A DNA stretch of 64,000 bases from Halomonas sp. ALS9 (GTDB lineage: Bacteria > Pseudomonadota > Gammaproteobacteria > Pseudomonadales > Halomonadaceae). The notes under the pieces were generated by a model. That model saw only the letters and a program-made list of their open reading frames with translations, did no database searches and was not told the origin of the DNA. This document shows, piece after piece, positions 55,606-64,000 of this stretch. Each line of letters starts with the position of its first letter. Position 1 is the first letter of the stretch. Location: the NCBI RefSeq assembly GCF_001651035.1, contig NZ_LXRG01000173.1, positions 124,001-188,000 on the forward strand. The letters run 5' to 3'. Made by a program: the position numbers and the translations under genes.

Positions 55606-56460
55606 ATGAACGCCCCATTAACGCTTCCCGCACCGGCCAAACTTAACCGCATGCTGCATATCGTGGGCCGTCGTGCAGACGGCTACCACTCACTGCAAAC
55701 GCTATTTCAGTTTATCGATCTCTGCGATCACCTGACGCTCACTCCCCGCGATGACGGGGAGATTTTGCTAACAAGCGTGGTGAGCGGCGTTAACCACGAT
55801 GACAATTTAATCGTACGTGCCGCACGGTTATTGCAAGTCCATAGCAACACACATCTAGGGGCTACGCTTACGATTGAAAAGCAGCTGCCTATGGGAGGTG
55901 GTTTAGGTGGCGGTAGCTCCAACGCCGCGACCACGTTAGTAGGGCTTAACCACCTTTGGCAACTCAATTTACCGCTTGAAGAATTAGCCCGCCTGGGGCT
56001 TCAGCTTGGGGCCGATGTGCCGGTTTTTGTACACGGCCATAGCGCCTGGGCCGAAGGGGTTGGCGAGCAGCTCACTGCGGTAGCGCTTGATACGCCATGG
56101 TTTGTGATTATTCATCCGGGCATAAGTGTCTCAACCCCTGCCGTGTTCCAAGACCCACAATTGACACGTGACAGTCGCCCCATTACTATGGCGCGCGCAC
56201 TGCAGGGGGGAGCGTCGGAGTGGCGCAACGACTGTGAAGCCGTCGTAAAGGAACGCTATCCGCCAATTGCGGAAGCCCTTAACTGGCTCGCACAGCACGC
56301 ACCTAGTCGGTTGACCGGCACAGGGGCTTGTTTGTTTGCTGCCTTTGAAACACAGCAAGCGGCACAGGCAACTGCGCAATTAGCGGGGCAACATTGGCCG
56401 ACATGGGTTGCACGCGGGCTCAACACCTCTCCCCTACATGATGCTCTGGGCTATTTATAG
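55606..56460 (+). CDS. ispE: 4-diphosphocytidyl-2-C-methyl-D-erythritol kinase
   Basis: A 284-residue GHMP kinase of the MEP isoprenoid pathway. The ATP-binding motif is residues 95-109 (PMGGGLGGGSSNAAT), the catalytic Asp137 is in LGADVPVFVHG, and the N-terminal PAKLNRMLHIVGRRADGYH motif carries the substrate-binding Lys. The start ATG at 55606 lies 14 nt after lolB. Next comes tRNA-Gln and prs, the usual gammaproteobacterial arrangement. Confidence 0.96.
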   Translation: MNAPLTLPAPAKLNRMLHIVGRRADGYHSLQTLFQFIDLCDHLTLTPRDDGEILLTSVVSGVNHDDNLIVRAARLLQVHSNTHLGATLTIEKQLPMGGGLGGGSSNAATTLVGLNHLWQLNLPLEELARLGLQLGADVPVFVHGHSAWAEGVGEQLTAVALDTPWFVIIHPGISVSTPAVFQDPQLTRDSRPITMARALQGGASEWRNDCEAVVKERYPPIAEALNWLAQHAPSRLTGTGACLFAAFETQQAAQATAQLAGQHWPTWVARGLNTSPLHDALGYL

Positions 56461-56507
56461 TTCCGCTCTGGGCAGTTGAAAGCGCCCGGCTAACGAAGGG
56501 CCATTGT

Positions 56508-56582
56508 TGGGGTATCGCCAAGTGGTAAGGCACCGGTTTTTGGTATCGGCATTCCCAGGTTCGAATCCTGGTACCCCAGCCA
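56508..56582 (+). tRNA. tRNA-Gln (anticodon UUG)
   Basis: The 75-nt cloverleaf begins TGGGGTATCGCC and ends with the encoded CCA. Acceptor stem TGGGGTA/TACCCCA, anticodon stem CCGGT/ATCGG with the loop TTTTGGT giving anticodon TTG, and T loop TTCGAAT. The unpaired G1-type end (U1-A72) is typical for tRNA-Gln. It sits between ispE and prs, as in Pseudomonas and relatives. Confidence 0.96.
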
Positions 56583-56658
56583 ATTTAATTTTCAACTATG
56601 GCCTAAGTATGATCTGCGTTTTCTTCCCTGATCCCCAACACTGCAAAGGTGGCTGCGC

Positions 56659-57600
56659 GTGTCAAAATTGATGGTTTTCGCCGGGAATGCCAATCCCGCA
56701 CTCGCTCAAAAAATTGCCGAGAGCTTAGACAGCCGTATGGGTAACGCTACGGTGGGTCAATTCAGCGATGGCGAAATCGCAGTCGAGATCAATGAGAACG
56801 TGCGCGGTAAGGATGTTTTCATCCTGCAATCCACCTGTGCACCGACGAATGACAATTTGATGGAGTTGATTCTGATGGTTGACGCCCTGCGTCGTGCCTC
56901 AGCAACTCGCATTACGGCAGTACTGCCCTACTTTGGCTATGCCCGCCAGGATCGCCGCGTGCGCTCCGCACGGGTACCGATTTCCGCCAAAGTAGTGGCG
57001 GATATGATGGTTAAGGCAGGCGTTGATCGCGTGATGACCATGGATCTACACGCTGATCAGATCCAAGGCTTCTTTGATGTCCCGGTCGACAACGTCTACG
57101 GCTCCCCCATTTTGCTGGATGATATCGAACGTCAGAATTACAGCGACCTGGTCGTCGTGTCTCCTGATGTAGGCGGCGTTGTTCGCGCCCGTGCTATCGC
57201 CAAACAGTTGAATGCCGATCTCGCCATTATCGATAAGCGTCGTCCTCAGGCTAATCAAGCCCAGGTGATGCACATCATCGGCGAGATTGAAGGGCGTACC
57301 TGTGTCGTTGTCGACGATATGATTGATACTGCAGGCACTCTGTGCAAAGCCGGTGAAGCGCTAAAAGAGCACGGTGCCAAGCGCGTAGTGGCCTATGCGA
57401 CACACCCGATTTTATCCGGCCCCGCGGTAGATAACATTACCAACTCCGTACTGGATGAAGTGGTGGTGACCGACACCATCCCGCTATCTGACGTTGCCCG
57501 TCGTAGCGGCAAAATTCGCCAGTTGAGCGTTGCAGGCCTGATTGCGGAAGCGATTCGCCGGGTCAGCAATGAAGAATCTGTCAGCGCGATGTTCCACTAA
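56659..57600 (+). CDS. prs: Ribose-phosphate pyrophosphokinase
   Basis: A 313-residue PRPP synthase, making PRPP from ribose-5-phosphate and ATP. It starts with GTG (AAAGGTGG 6 nt upstream). Family motifs are visible: FGYARQDRR (ATP region), [16 protein letters not shown] (flexible loop region) and [10 protein letters not shown], the PRPP-binding loop. Downstream, before rplY, two short hairpins occur (57616-57630 and 57638-57667) but no T tract. Confidence 0.97.
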   Translation: MSKLMVFAGNANPALAQKIAESLDSRMGNATVGQFSDGEIAVEINENVRGKDVFILQSTCAPTNDNLMELILMVDALRRASATRITAVLPYFGYARQDRRVRSARVPISAKVVADMMVKAGVDRVMTMDLHADQIQGFFDVPVDNVYGSPILLDDIERQNYSDLVVVSPDVGGVVRARAIAKQLNADLAIIDKRRPQANQAQVMHIIGEIEGRTCVVVDDMIDTAGTLCKAGEALKEHGAKRVVAYATHPILSGPAVDNITNSVLDEVVVTDTIPLSDVARRSGKIRQLSVAGLIAEAIRRVSNEESVSAMFH

Positions 57601-57696
57601 TTCGCTGACGATACAGCCCCCTTTTGGGGCCACGGAAACGTCGTCGTCTGGTCGCGGTCGGCGACGTCTTCCTTACTTAAACTAAGAGGCAATTCC

Positions 57697-58338
57697 ATGT
57701 CTGATTTTATCCTGAAAGCCAGCGTTCGTAACGACCTGGGGAAAGGTGCGAGCCGCCGCCTGCGTCGTGCGAACCAGCAAGTGCCGGCCGTTGTATACGG
57801 TGGCGAAAAAGGCGCGCAGTCTATCTCTGTCGAAAAAACCGCGTTCTACAAAGCGATTGAAGACGAGTCTTTCTTCTCCTCGGTCATCAAACTGATGATT
57901 GAAGGCAAAGAAGAGCAAGTCGTTGTTCGTGACCTGCAGCGTCACCCCTTCAAGCCGCTGCTGACCCACGCCGACTTCCTGCGCGTTGATGCGACTCACG
58001 AAATCACCATGAACGTGCCGCTGCACGTGACGGGCGAAGAGAAGTGTGTCGGTATCAAAGATCAAGGTGGTGAACTGCACGTACTGGCCAACGAAGTTGC
58101 GATCAGCTGCCTGCCGAAAGACCTGCCTGACTACCTTGAAGTCGACATCGCTGACGTTGAGCTAGGCACTACGCTGCACCTGTCTGACCTTACCCTACCG
58201 GCTGGCGTCACCTCAGTTGACCTGTCCCACGGTGAAGAGCACGACAATGCGGTACTTAGCATCACTAAAGTAAAAGTACGTGCTGAAGAAGATGAAGAAG
58301 GTGAAAGCGAAGGCGAAGAAGACACCAGCGCCGAGTAA
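57697..58338 (+). CDS. rplY: 50S ribosomal protein L25 (CTC form)
   Basis: A 213-residue L25 that binds 5S rRNA. The N-terminal L25 domain (residues 1-90, beginning [21 protein letters not shown]) is followed by the C-terminal TL5/CTC domain, and the acidic tail ([15 protein letters not shown]) is typical of halophilic-adapted bacteria. The intergenic hairpins after prs may be part of an autoregulatory leader but this is speculation. An intrinsic terminator follows at 58401. Confidence 0.95.
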   Translation: MSDFILKASVRNDLGKGASRRLRRANQQVPAVVYGGEKGAQSISVEKTAFYKAIEDESFFSSVIKLMIEGKEEQVVVRDLQRHPFKPLLTHADFLRVDATHEITMNVPLHVTGEEKCVGIKDQGGELHVLANEVAISCLPKDLPDYLEVDIADVELGTTLHLSDLTLPAGVTSVDLSHGEEHDNAVLSITKVKVRAEEDEEGESEGEEDTSAE

Positions 58339-58400
58339 ACTCCCCAGCCTCCCTTGGGCCATGCCTGCATGGCCCTCGTAACGCTGACATGATGTTAGAA

Positions 58401-58429
58401 TCAAGCGCCTCGGCGCTTGATTTTTTTTA
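58401..58429 (+). terminator. Intrinsic terminator after rplY
   Basis: TCAAGCGC-CTCG-GCGCTTGA followed by eight or more T. It lies 62 nt after the rplY stop and before pth. Confidence 0.93.
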
Positions 58430-58486
58430 GGGCCGTCGCTGGCGCGGCGTCACCCGTCTTCTGGATATTCTGTATGAGGTGGGAAG

Positions 58487-59074
58487 ATGAGCCAGGTAAC
58501 AGCCATTATCGGATTAGGGAACCCCGGAGCGGAGTATGATGCCACGCGCCATAATGCCGGCTTCTGGCTGGTTGATGCTATTGCGCAGAGCGCCCATGCA
58601 GAGCTGCGCCCGGAAAAGAAGTTTTTCGGCCACTACGCTAAGGTTCGACTAGGCGACCATGAGCTGCACCTACTCAACCCCGCCACCTTTATGAACCGCA
58701 GTGGCGCCGCAGTGGCAGCCCTCGCTCAGTTCTTCAAGCTGACGCCCGAAAATTTACTGGTTGCCCACGATGAACTTGACCTCCCCCCCGGCCACGCACG
58801 CTATAAAACCGGCGGCGGTCACGGCGGCCATAATGGCCTGCGCGACATCATCAGTACATTAGGCGATCAAAAACAGTTTCACCGTCTACGGATCGGTATT
58901 GGCCACCCCGGCGAAGCGCGCCAAGTGACTAATTATGTACTGGGGCGACCCGGCAAGAGCGAGCAAGAAGCCATCGTTCGTGCCCTTGATGAGTGCGTTG
59001 CCACGCTACCCTTAGCGCTAGCGGGCGACTGGGCCAAAGCGATGAACCAGTTACACAGCCTTAAACCAGAATAG
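58487..59074 (+). CDS. pth: Peptidyl-tRNA hydrolase
   Basis: A 195-residue enzyme that recycles peptidyl-tRNA. The catalytic His22 is in YDATRHNAGFWLVD, and the conserved NPATFMNRSG, VAHDELDLPPGHARYKTGGGHGGHNGLRD segment (here split: HDELDLPPG and GGHGGHNGLRDI) carries Asp and Asn residues. Start ATG at 58487 with TGGGAAGATG context. Followed by ychF, as in nearly all gammaproteobacteria. Confidence 0.96.
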   Translation: MSQVTAIIGLGNPGAEYDATRHNAGFWLVDAIAQSAHAELRPEKKFFGHYAKVRLGDHELHLLNPATFMNRSGAAVAALAQFFKLTPENLLVAHDELDLPPGHARYKTGGGHGGHNGLRDIISTLGDQKQFHRLRIGIGHPGEARQVTNYVLGRPGKSEQEAIVRALDECVATLPLALAGDWAKAMNQLHSLKPE

Positions 59075-59177
59075 CCTCCGTCGACAACTGGCGAGTGACG
59101 CCAGTAGCTGACGGCTAGCACATCTCGTAGAATGGCGATTATTTCACGCCCTACCATCTTATTCTCAGGAACATTTT

Positions 59178-60269
59178 ATGGGTTTCAATTGCGGCATCGT
59201 CGGCCTGCCTAACGTCGGCAAGTCCACACTATTCAATGCACTGACGAAGTCAGGCATCGATGCAGAGAACTTCCCCTTCTGCACCATTGAGCCGAACGTG
59301 GGTATCGTACCGATGCCGGATCCGCGCCTTGATAAGCTCGCCGAAATCGTCAAGCCGCAAAAAGTACTGCCGACGACCATGGAGTTCGTCGACATTGCTG
59401 GCCTCGTCGCCGGGGCATCCAAAGGCGAAGGCTTAGGCAATAAATTCCTAGCCAATATTCGTGAAACCCAAGCGATTGCCCATGTGGTGCGCTGCTTCGA
59501 TAACGACAACGTTATCCACGTAGCCAACCAAGTCGATCCCCGCGCCGATATCGAAACAATCAATTTAGAACTGGCACTGGCCGACCTGGATACCGTCGAA
59601 AAAGCTAGCCAGCGCCTGGTTCGCTCGGTCAAAGGCGGCGACAAAGACGCTATGGCAACCAAGGCGATTCTTGACCGTATCCAGCCCCACGTGGCTGAAG
59701 GCTTGCCGCTGCGTAGCTTTGGCTTAAGCGAAGAAGAGCAGCGCCAGGTGAAGAGCTTTGGCTTTTTGACCCTAAAGCCGACTATGTATATTGCCAATGT
59801 TAATGAAGACGGTTTCGAGAACAATCCGTATCTGGATATTGTTAATGAAATCGCCGCCGAGGAAGGCGCACTGGTGGTGCCCGTGTGCAATCAGTTGGAA
59901 GCTGAGATCGCTGAGTTGGATGACGAAGAGCGTTCGATGTTTTTGAGCGAAATGGGCATGGACGAACCAGGCCTTGATCGCGTCATTCGCGCGGGCTACT
60001 CCCTGCTGGGTCTGCAAACCTACTTCACCGCCGGCGTTAAAGAAGTACGTGCCTGGACAGTGAAAGAGGGTGCAACCGCCCCAGAAGCCGCTGGCGTGAT
60101 TCACACCGACTTCCAAAAAGGCTTTATCCGTGCCGAAGTTGTTGCCTATGACGATTTTGTATCATTAAATGGCGAGCAGGGCGCTAAAGATGCCGGAAAG
60201 TGGCGTCTAGAAGGCAAAGAGTACATTGTTAAAGATGGCGATGTAGTGCACTTCCGCTTTAATGTATAA
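59178..60269 (+). CDS. ychF: Redox-regulated ATPase YchF
   Basis: A 363-residue Obg-superfamily ATPase. The P-loop is [16 protein letters not shown], then [35 protein letters not shown] (G3 region) and the N-x-x-E specificity motif (NVNEDG), which favours ATP over GTP. The C-terminal TGS domain follows (about 280-363). It binds ribosomes and regulates oxidative-stress responses. Same order pth-ychF as in E. coli. Confidence 0.97.
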   Translation: MGFNCGIVGLPNVGKSTLFNALTKSGIDAENFPFCTIEPNVGIVPMPDPRLDKLAEIVKPQKVLPTTMEFVDIAGLVAGASKGEGLGNKFLANIRETQAIAHVVRCFDNDNVIHVANQVDPRADIETINLELALADLDTVEKASQRLVRSVKGGDKDAMATKAILDRIQPHVAEGLPLRSFGLSEEEQRQVKSFGFLTLKPTMYIANVNEDGFENNPYLDIVNEIAAEEGALVVPVCNQLEAEIAELDDEERSMFLSEMGMDEPGLDRVIRAGYSLLGLQTYFTAGVKEVRAWTVKEGATAPEAAGVIHTDFQKGFIRAEVVAYDDFVSLNGEQGAKDAGKWRLEGKEYIVKDGDVVHFRFNV

Positions 60270-60345
60270 GCGCCAACTTGCATACAAGCAGTAATAAAAT
60301 ATTGACGGAGGGCGGGGTTATCAGTATCATTCGCCCCCGTTGAAA

Positions 60346-60422
60346 GGCTACGTAGCTCAGCTGGTTAGAGCACATCACTCATAATGATGGGGTCCCCTGT
60401 TCAAATCAGGGCGTAGCCACCA
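60346..60422 (+). tRNA. tRNA-Met (elongator, anticodon CAU)
   Basis: A 77-nt cloverleaf: acceptor GGCTACG/CGTAGCC, D arm GCTCAGCTGGTTAGAGC, anticodon stem CATCA/TGATG with loop CTCATAA giving CAT, T loop TTCAAAT and encoded CCA. G1-C72 pairing and lack of the initiator GGG/CCC anticodon stem show that it is the elongator form. A strong terminator follows at 60447. Confidence 0.95.
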
Positions 60423-60446
60423 AACAACGAACTTAAGAATTTAGCA

Positions 60447-60478
60447 AAAGCCCGCCGACCCTGTCAGCGGGCTTTTTT
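60447..60478 (+). terminator. Intrinsic terminator after tRNA-Met
   Basis: AAAGCCCGC (60447-60455) pairs with GCGGGCTTT (60467-60475) around an 11-nt loop, followed by a six-T run. The stem starts 25 nt after the tRNA CCA end. Confidence 0.92.
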
Positions 60479-60519
60479 GTTTCTAACGCATTTAGCGATA
60501 ACTCTTCTAAAGCTAACCG

Positions 60520-61845
60520 CTAACCCAGGGTTTCACGATTCAAAAACAGCGTTAACGCGCGAGTCAGATACTCGACATCTTTCGTGCCCGCCGTCTCCCG
60601 AATCGAATGCATGGCCCACTGGGGTACGCCGACATCAATGGTGGGCACCCCTAACTCGGTGGCAGTAATTGGGCCAATCGTACTGCCGCAGCCCATATCC
60701 GCCCGAGTAACAAACGACTGTACAGGTACGTCCGCCTCGCGACATACATCGCGAAACAGCGCGCCGGTGACACTATTGGTGGCGTAGCGCTGGCTCGAAT
60801 TCACCTTGATGACCGGGCCACCATTAATCGCCGGGCCGTGGCGTTCATCGTGCTTATCGCGAAAATTAGGGTGTAGCGCGTGGGCGTTATCGCAAGAGAT
60901 CATCAACGACGATTGAATCAGTTGAATCAGCGATTCTTCACTTCCCTTTTCACTCTTTTTTCCCTCTCCCCCGACGTGGGCATTAATGCGCTTTAACACA
61001 TCAGCCAAGAAAGGGCCTTGGGCACCACTGGCACTGGCACTGCCGACTTCCTCATGATCGTTAGCTACCAGCAAAGCGCCTTGACGACCATCGCAAGCCA
61101 AAAGCGCTTCTAAACCCATAAAGCAGGAGAGTAGGTTATCCAATCGGGCACTCGCCACTAGCTCTTGCTTAACACCGACCAGCGATGGCGGCTGAACATC
61201 GTAAAACCCTAACTCAAAATCGACTACTTCTACAGCTCGCAGGCCGTGCTGCTCTTCAAGCCATTGCGCCACCAGCTCGCCTAGCGTAGCCGTGTCGCTT
61301 TGCATCAACACGGGCGCCATTTGCGTCTGAGGATTAATCGGACGACCACTATTCACGTCACGATCAAGATGTATCGCCAGACTGGGCACCATGGCAATCG
61401 CACGGTCGACATTGAGCAACACGCTTTCTAAGCGGCCATCGGCATGGCGCACATGCACCCGCCCTGCCAACCCAAGATCACGGTCAAACCATGGCGCCAA
61501 TAAAACACCGCCGTATACCTGCACACCTAACTGCAGCCAGCCGGCCGAGAATTGTGTGGCATTAGGCTTTAGATGCAGTCCCGGGCTATCAGTATGCGCG
61601 CCGATCATGCGCAGCGCGGCCAACCCAGACTCAGGCAGTTGAAAAGCAATAATTGCCGAATCGTTACGGGTTACGTAGTAACGCTTGCCCGGTGTAAGCT
61701 GCCAATTGGCCTTTTCTTCCAGCCGCTGAAAACCGGCTTGCTCCAATCGCACGCCCATATTGCTTGCGGCGTGCCAAGGGGTCGGTGATTGGCGCAGAAA
61801 ATCGCATAGACGCGTTAAACGATCAGCGTTGAAAGTCTCGGACAT
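60520..61845 (-). CDS. apeB: M18-family aspartyl aminopeptidase
   Basis: A 441-residue zinc aminopeptidase of clan MH, preferring acidic N-terminal residues. The metal site is visible as IGAHTDSPGLHLKPN (His/Asp), VANDHEEVGSASASGA (Asp, Glu-Glu) and DNAHALHPN, with the last His ligand in SIRETAGTKD. Start ATG at 61845 with GAGGAT 4 nt upstream. It is divergent from the tail-specific protease gene; the 126-bp gap carries both promoters. Confidence 0.94.
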   Translation of the reverse strand: MSETFNADRLTRLCDFLRQSPTPWHAASNMGVRLEQAGFQRLEEKANWQLTPGKRYYVTRNDSAIIAFQLPESGLAALRMIGAHTDSPGLHLKPNATQFSAGWLQLGVQVYGGVLLAPWFDRDLGLAGRVHVRHADGRLESVLLNVDRAIAMVPSLAIHLDRDVNSGRPINPQTQMAPVLMQSDTATLGELVAQWLEEQHGLRAVEVVDFELGFYDVQPPSLVGVKQELVASARLDNLLSCFMGLEALLACDGRQGALLVANDHEEVGSASASGAQGPFLADVLKRINAHVGGEGKKSEKGSEESLIQLIQSSLMISCDNAHALHPNFRDKHDERHGPAINGGPVIKVNSSQRYATNSVTGALFRDVCREADVPVQSFVTRADMGCGSTIGPITATELGVPTIDVGVPQWAMHSIRETAGTKDVEYLTRALTLFLNRETLG

Positions 61846-61983
61846 GGAAATCCTCATAACAGTAATGATTGAGTCTCATAGCGCAGGCGACCTGCTACAA
61901 TACCCCCTCGACCTACGCAACTCATGGGTCTTATGCGGGTCTAGGGAAGAATGAGTGTACACAAATCCGGGAGAGCTTGACTG

Positions 61984-64000
61984 ATGAGCTTGTTTGCAAC
62001 GCTTTCGCGTTCGGTCGCCCTGGCTGTCATGCTGGTTATTACCAGCCCAGCTGCCTTCGCGCAACTTGAGCCGACCAACGAACAACGCCAGGCGGCAGTG
62101 GAAATTGCGGACTCGCTCCGCTACGGCCACTATGCTGATATTACTTTTGATGAAGCGTGGTCGCAGGACGCTTTCCAACGCTACTTGGATATTCTTGACG
62201 GCCAGCGCGCCTACCTCTTGCGCAGCGACATCGAGCCCTATCGCCACTTAGAGACAGGCATGGCAGACGCCCTTTTTAATGGCGATCTAGAGGATGCATT
62301 TGGCCTCTACAACGCCTTCAGCGAGAGGCAGCGGGCGCGCCTTGAGTCACTGCTTGCGCAGCTTGACGAAGGCCTTGATTTCGATTTTGAGAGCAACGAG
62401 CGCCTAGAAATTGACCGTGAAGAGGCGCCTTGGGCATCCCGGCAAAGCGAACTCGACGAGTTATGGCGCAAGCGGCTCAAAAACGACGCTTTAACACTTG
62501 CCTTGACCGATCAGGATGACGAGCAGATTGAAACAAATCTGCGCCAACGCTATGAAGGCCAACTGACGCGCTTGGAACAAACCGAACCTGAGGATGTATT
62601 TGGCGTACTGATGGCGGCCGTCACTAGCAGCATCGACCCACACACCGGTTATCTCTCCCCCCGCCAGGGCGAATCGTTTGATATCCAAATGAGCCTCTCC
62701 CTTGAAGGCATTGGCGCCCTGCTTCAATCGGACGGCGAGTACGTAAAAGTCTCCAGTTTAGTACCCGGTGGCCCAGCAGAACGCGCCGGCGTATTGGAAC
62801 CCGCTGATCGAATCATCGCCGTAGGCCAGGAAGAAGGCGAGATGGTCAATGTGGTTGGCATGCGCCTGGATAACGTGGTGGATCTGATTCGCGGCCCCAA
62901 AGGCTCTATTGTTCGCCTGGATGTGGTACCTGCCCAAGCGGTTGATATGACCCGTTCGCAAACCGTTCAGATCACCCGTGATACCGTCAGCCTTGAAGAT
63001 CAAGCCGCCCACGGCGAAGTGATTGAAGTGCAGCGAGACGGCGAACCACACCGCCTAGGGGTGATTAATATCCCTACTTTCTATGTCGACTTTGACGCCT
63101 GGCAAGCGGGTGAGGAGGAGTATCGCAGCACCACGCGTGATGTCGCCAAAGAAGTTGAACGTCTGAAAGAAGAGGGCGTGGAAGGTATCGTGCTTGACCT
63201 GCGCAACAACGGCGGCGGCGCGCTGCAGGAAGCCAATTCGCTTATTGGCCTGTTTATTGACCGCGGCCCCACCGTACAAGTGCGCGATGCCCAGGGACGC
63301 ATTCAGCTCTATGGCGACAGTGAAGCAGGAACGCTCTATGACGGCCCCCTAGGCGTGCTAGTGAATCGCCTCTCCGCCTCCGCTTCAGAAATCTTTGCGG
63401 GTGCGATTCAAGACTACGGTCGCGGCCTCGTTCTGGGTACGTCAACCTTCGGTAAAGGCACCGTGCAGACGCTTAACGAATTGAGCCATGGGCAGATTAA
63501 GCTAACCCGCGCCAAGTTCTATCGCATCTCTGGCGATAGCACCCAGAACCGCGGCGTTGAGCCAGATATCGACTTCCCCAGCCTGATTGACCCCGAGCGT
63601 ATCGGTGAAAGCAGTCTGGATAATGCGCTAGCCTGGGATACCGTTCAGAACGTGCAGTATCGTCGCTATGGCGAACCTGAAACCATGCTGGACAAACTGA
63701 TAGCTCAGCACAATGCACGGGCCGAAAACAACGCGAACTTCCGCTATTTAGAGCGCCAGTCCACGCTGGCCCGACAGTTACGTGAGCAGCACACCAGCGT
63801 GAGCTTAAATCGCGAGCAGCGTAAACGCGAAATGGAAGCCCAGGAAGCCGAACAGCTCTCGTTGGAAAACCAACGCCGCCGTGCGCTAGGTTTAGAGGAA
63901 CTGGATGAGTGGATGGATGCTCGAATGGACGAAGTTGCCGATACCGAAGAGACCGATAGCACTGAGGATGAGGCTCTGGCCGTTGATCGTGCCTATGTAC
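61984..64000 (+). CDS. prc: Tail-specific carboxy-terminal protease Prc/Tsp, 3' end outside the window
   Basis: The open frame from ATG 61984 runs to the right edge (672 codons seen). It begins with a signal peptide (MSLFATLSRSVALAVMLVIT, cleavage near AFA-Q). An N-terminal vestigial domain is followed by a PDZ domain (about 235-320, e.g. SLSLEGIGALL, VPGGPAERAGV) and the S41 core with the Ser-Lys dyad: SASASEIFAGA and TFGKGTVQT. It degrades misfolded or tagged periplasmic proteins and processes penicillin-binding protein 3. The C-terminal part is highly acidic (EETDSTEDE), fitting a halophile. Confidence 0.95.
   Translation, partial: MSLFATLSRSVALAVMLVITSPAAFAQLEPTNEQRQAAVEIADSLRYGHYADITFDEAWSQDAFQRYLDILDGQRAYLLRSDIEPYRHLETGMADALFNGDLEDAFGLYNAFSERQRARLESLLAQLDEGLDFDFESNERLEIDREEAPWASRQSELDELWRKRLKNDALTLALTDQDDEQIETNLRQRYEGQLTRLEQTEPEDVFGVLMAAVTSSIDPHTGYLSPRQGESFDIQMSLSLEGIGALLQSDGEYVKVSSLVPGGPAERAGVLEPADRIIAVGQEEGEMVNVVGMRLDNVVDLIRGPKGSIVRLDVVPAQAVDMTRSQTVQITRDTVSLEDQAAHGEVIEVQRDGEPHRLGVINIPTFYVDFDAWQAGEEEYRSTTRDVAKEVERLKEEGVEGIVLDLRNNGGGALQEANSLIGLFIDRGPTVQVRDAQGRIQLYGDSEAGTLYDGPLGVLVNRLSASASEIFAGAIQDYGRGLVLGTSTFGKGTVQTLNELSHGQIKLTRAKFYRISGDSTQNRGVEPDIDFPSLIDPERIGESSLDNALAWDTVQNVQYRRYGEPETMLDKLIAQHNARAENNANFRYLERQSTLARQLREQHTSVSLNREQRKREMEAQEAEQLSLENQRRRALGLEELDEWMDARMDEVADTEETDSTEDEALAVDRAYV

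Overview
The window reads as a gammaproteobacterial chromosome segment, most likely Halomonas or another member of the Halomonadaceae. This is inferred from gene order and protein character, not from a database search. The right-hand part holds two blocks typical of Pseudomonas/Halomonas-type genomes: hemA-prfA-prmC-moeB-like on the minus strand, and a TPR lipoprotein-lolB-ispE-tRNA-Gln-prs-rplY-pth-ychF-tRNA-Met on the plus strand. The trpBA pair with a divergent TrpI-type LysR regulator fits the same group. No rRNA, CRISPR array, phage or intact insertion sequence is visible.

Region by region: 1-18.8 kb is accessory and patchy. It has a truncated DHA2-type MFS pump with a DUF2938 gene, a DUF4160/DUF2442 pair, an MFS exporter (YbfB type) with GST and a divergent LysR regulator, a LysE exporter, a GNAT remnant, a HigB/RelE-type toxin-antitoxin operon, a haloacid-dehalogenase/MFS/LysR set, a decapitated higB with an intact higA, an ABC-F ATPase with an attenuator-like leader, the mmuPM S-methylmethionine operon, a chemoreceptor, two copies (one broken) of a GNAT gene, a nucleotidyltransferase-like protein and a P-loop kinase-like protein. 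19-34.9 kb is a metabolic/transport stretch: an orphan solute-binding protein, an AGCS amino-acid symporter, AraC+LysE, a VOC protein, a nitrilase-family amidase, LysE, trpBA/trpI, LysR/aldo-keto reductase, an NAD(P)-binding protein, a VIT-family protein, a secreted glycerophosphodiesterase and a DapA-family aldolase.

35.2-40.6 kb is the most unusual part. Four plus-strand genes follow one another: a small PstS-like periplasmic binding protein, an outer-membrane beta-barrel protein, a membrane-bound PAS-GGDEF-EAL c-di-GMP enzyme and a LuxI-like 'PEP-CTERM/exosortase-associated' acyltransferase, with no exosortase in sight. It could form an envelope-to-c-di-GMP sensing module. 40.6-49.5 kb has a membrane protein, a zinc metallopeptidase, nfsA-type nitroreductase, a YfcE-like phosphoesterase, a methyltransferase, a second chemoreceptor, a divergent pair of bactofilins (one carrying a ZipA-like membrane anchor), a MoeB/HesA protein and an Lrp-type regulator. 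From 49.5 kb to the right edge the content is core housekeeping (translation termination, heme, isoprenoid, PRPP, ribosome, lipoprotein sorting, M18 aminopeptidase). It ends inside a tail-specific protease gene that runs off the window.

All family names come from motif and residue pattern recognition. Start sites were chosen by Shine-Dalgarno spacing, overlap and family length. Terminators and operators were found by eye.
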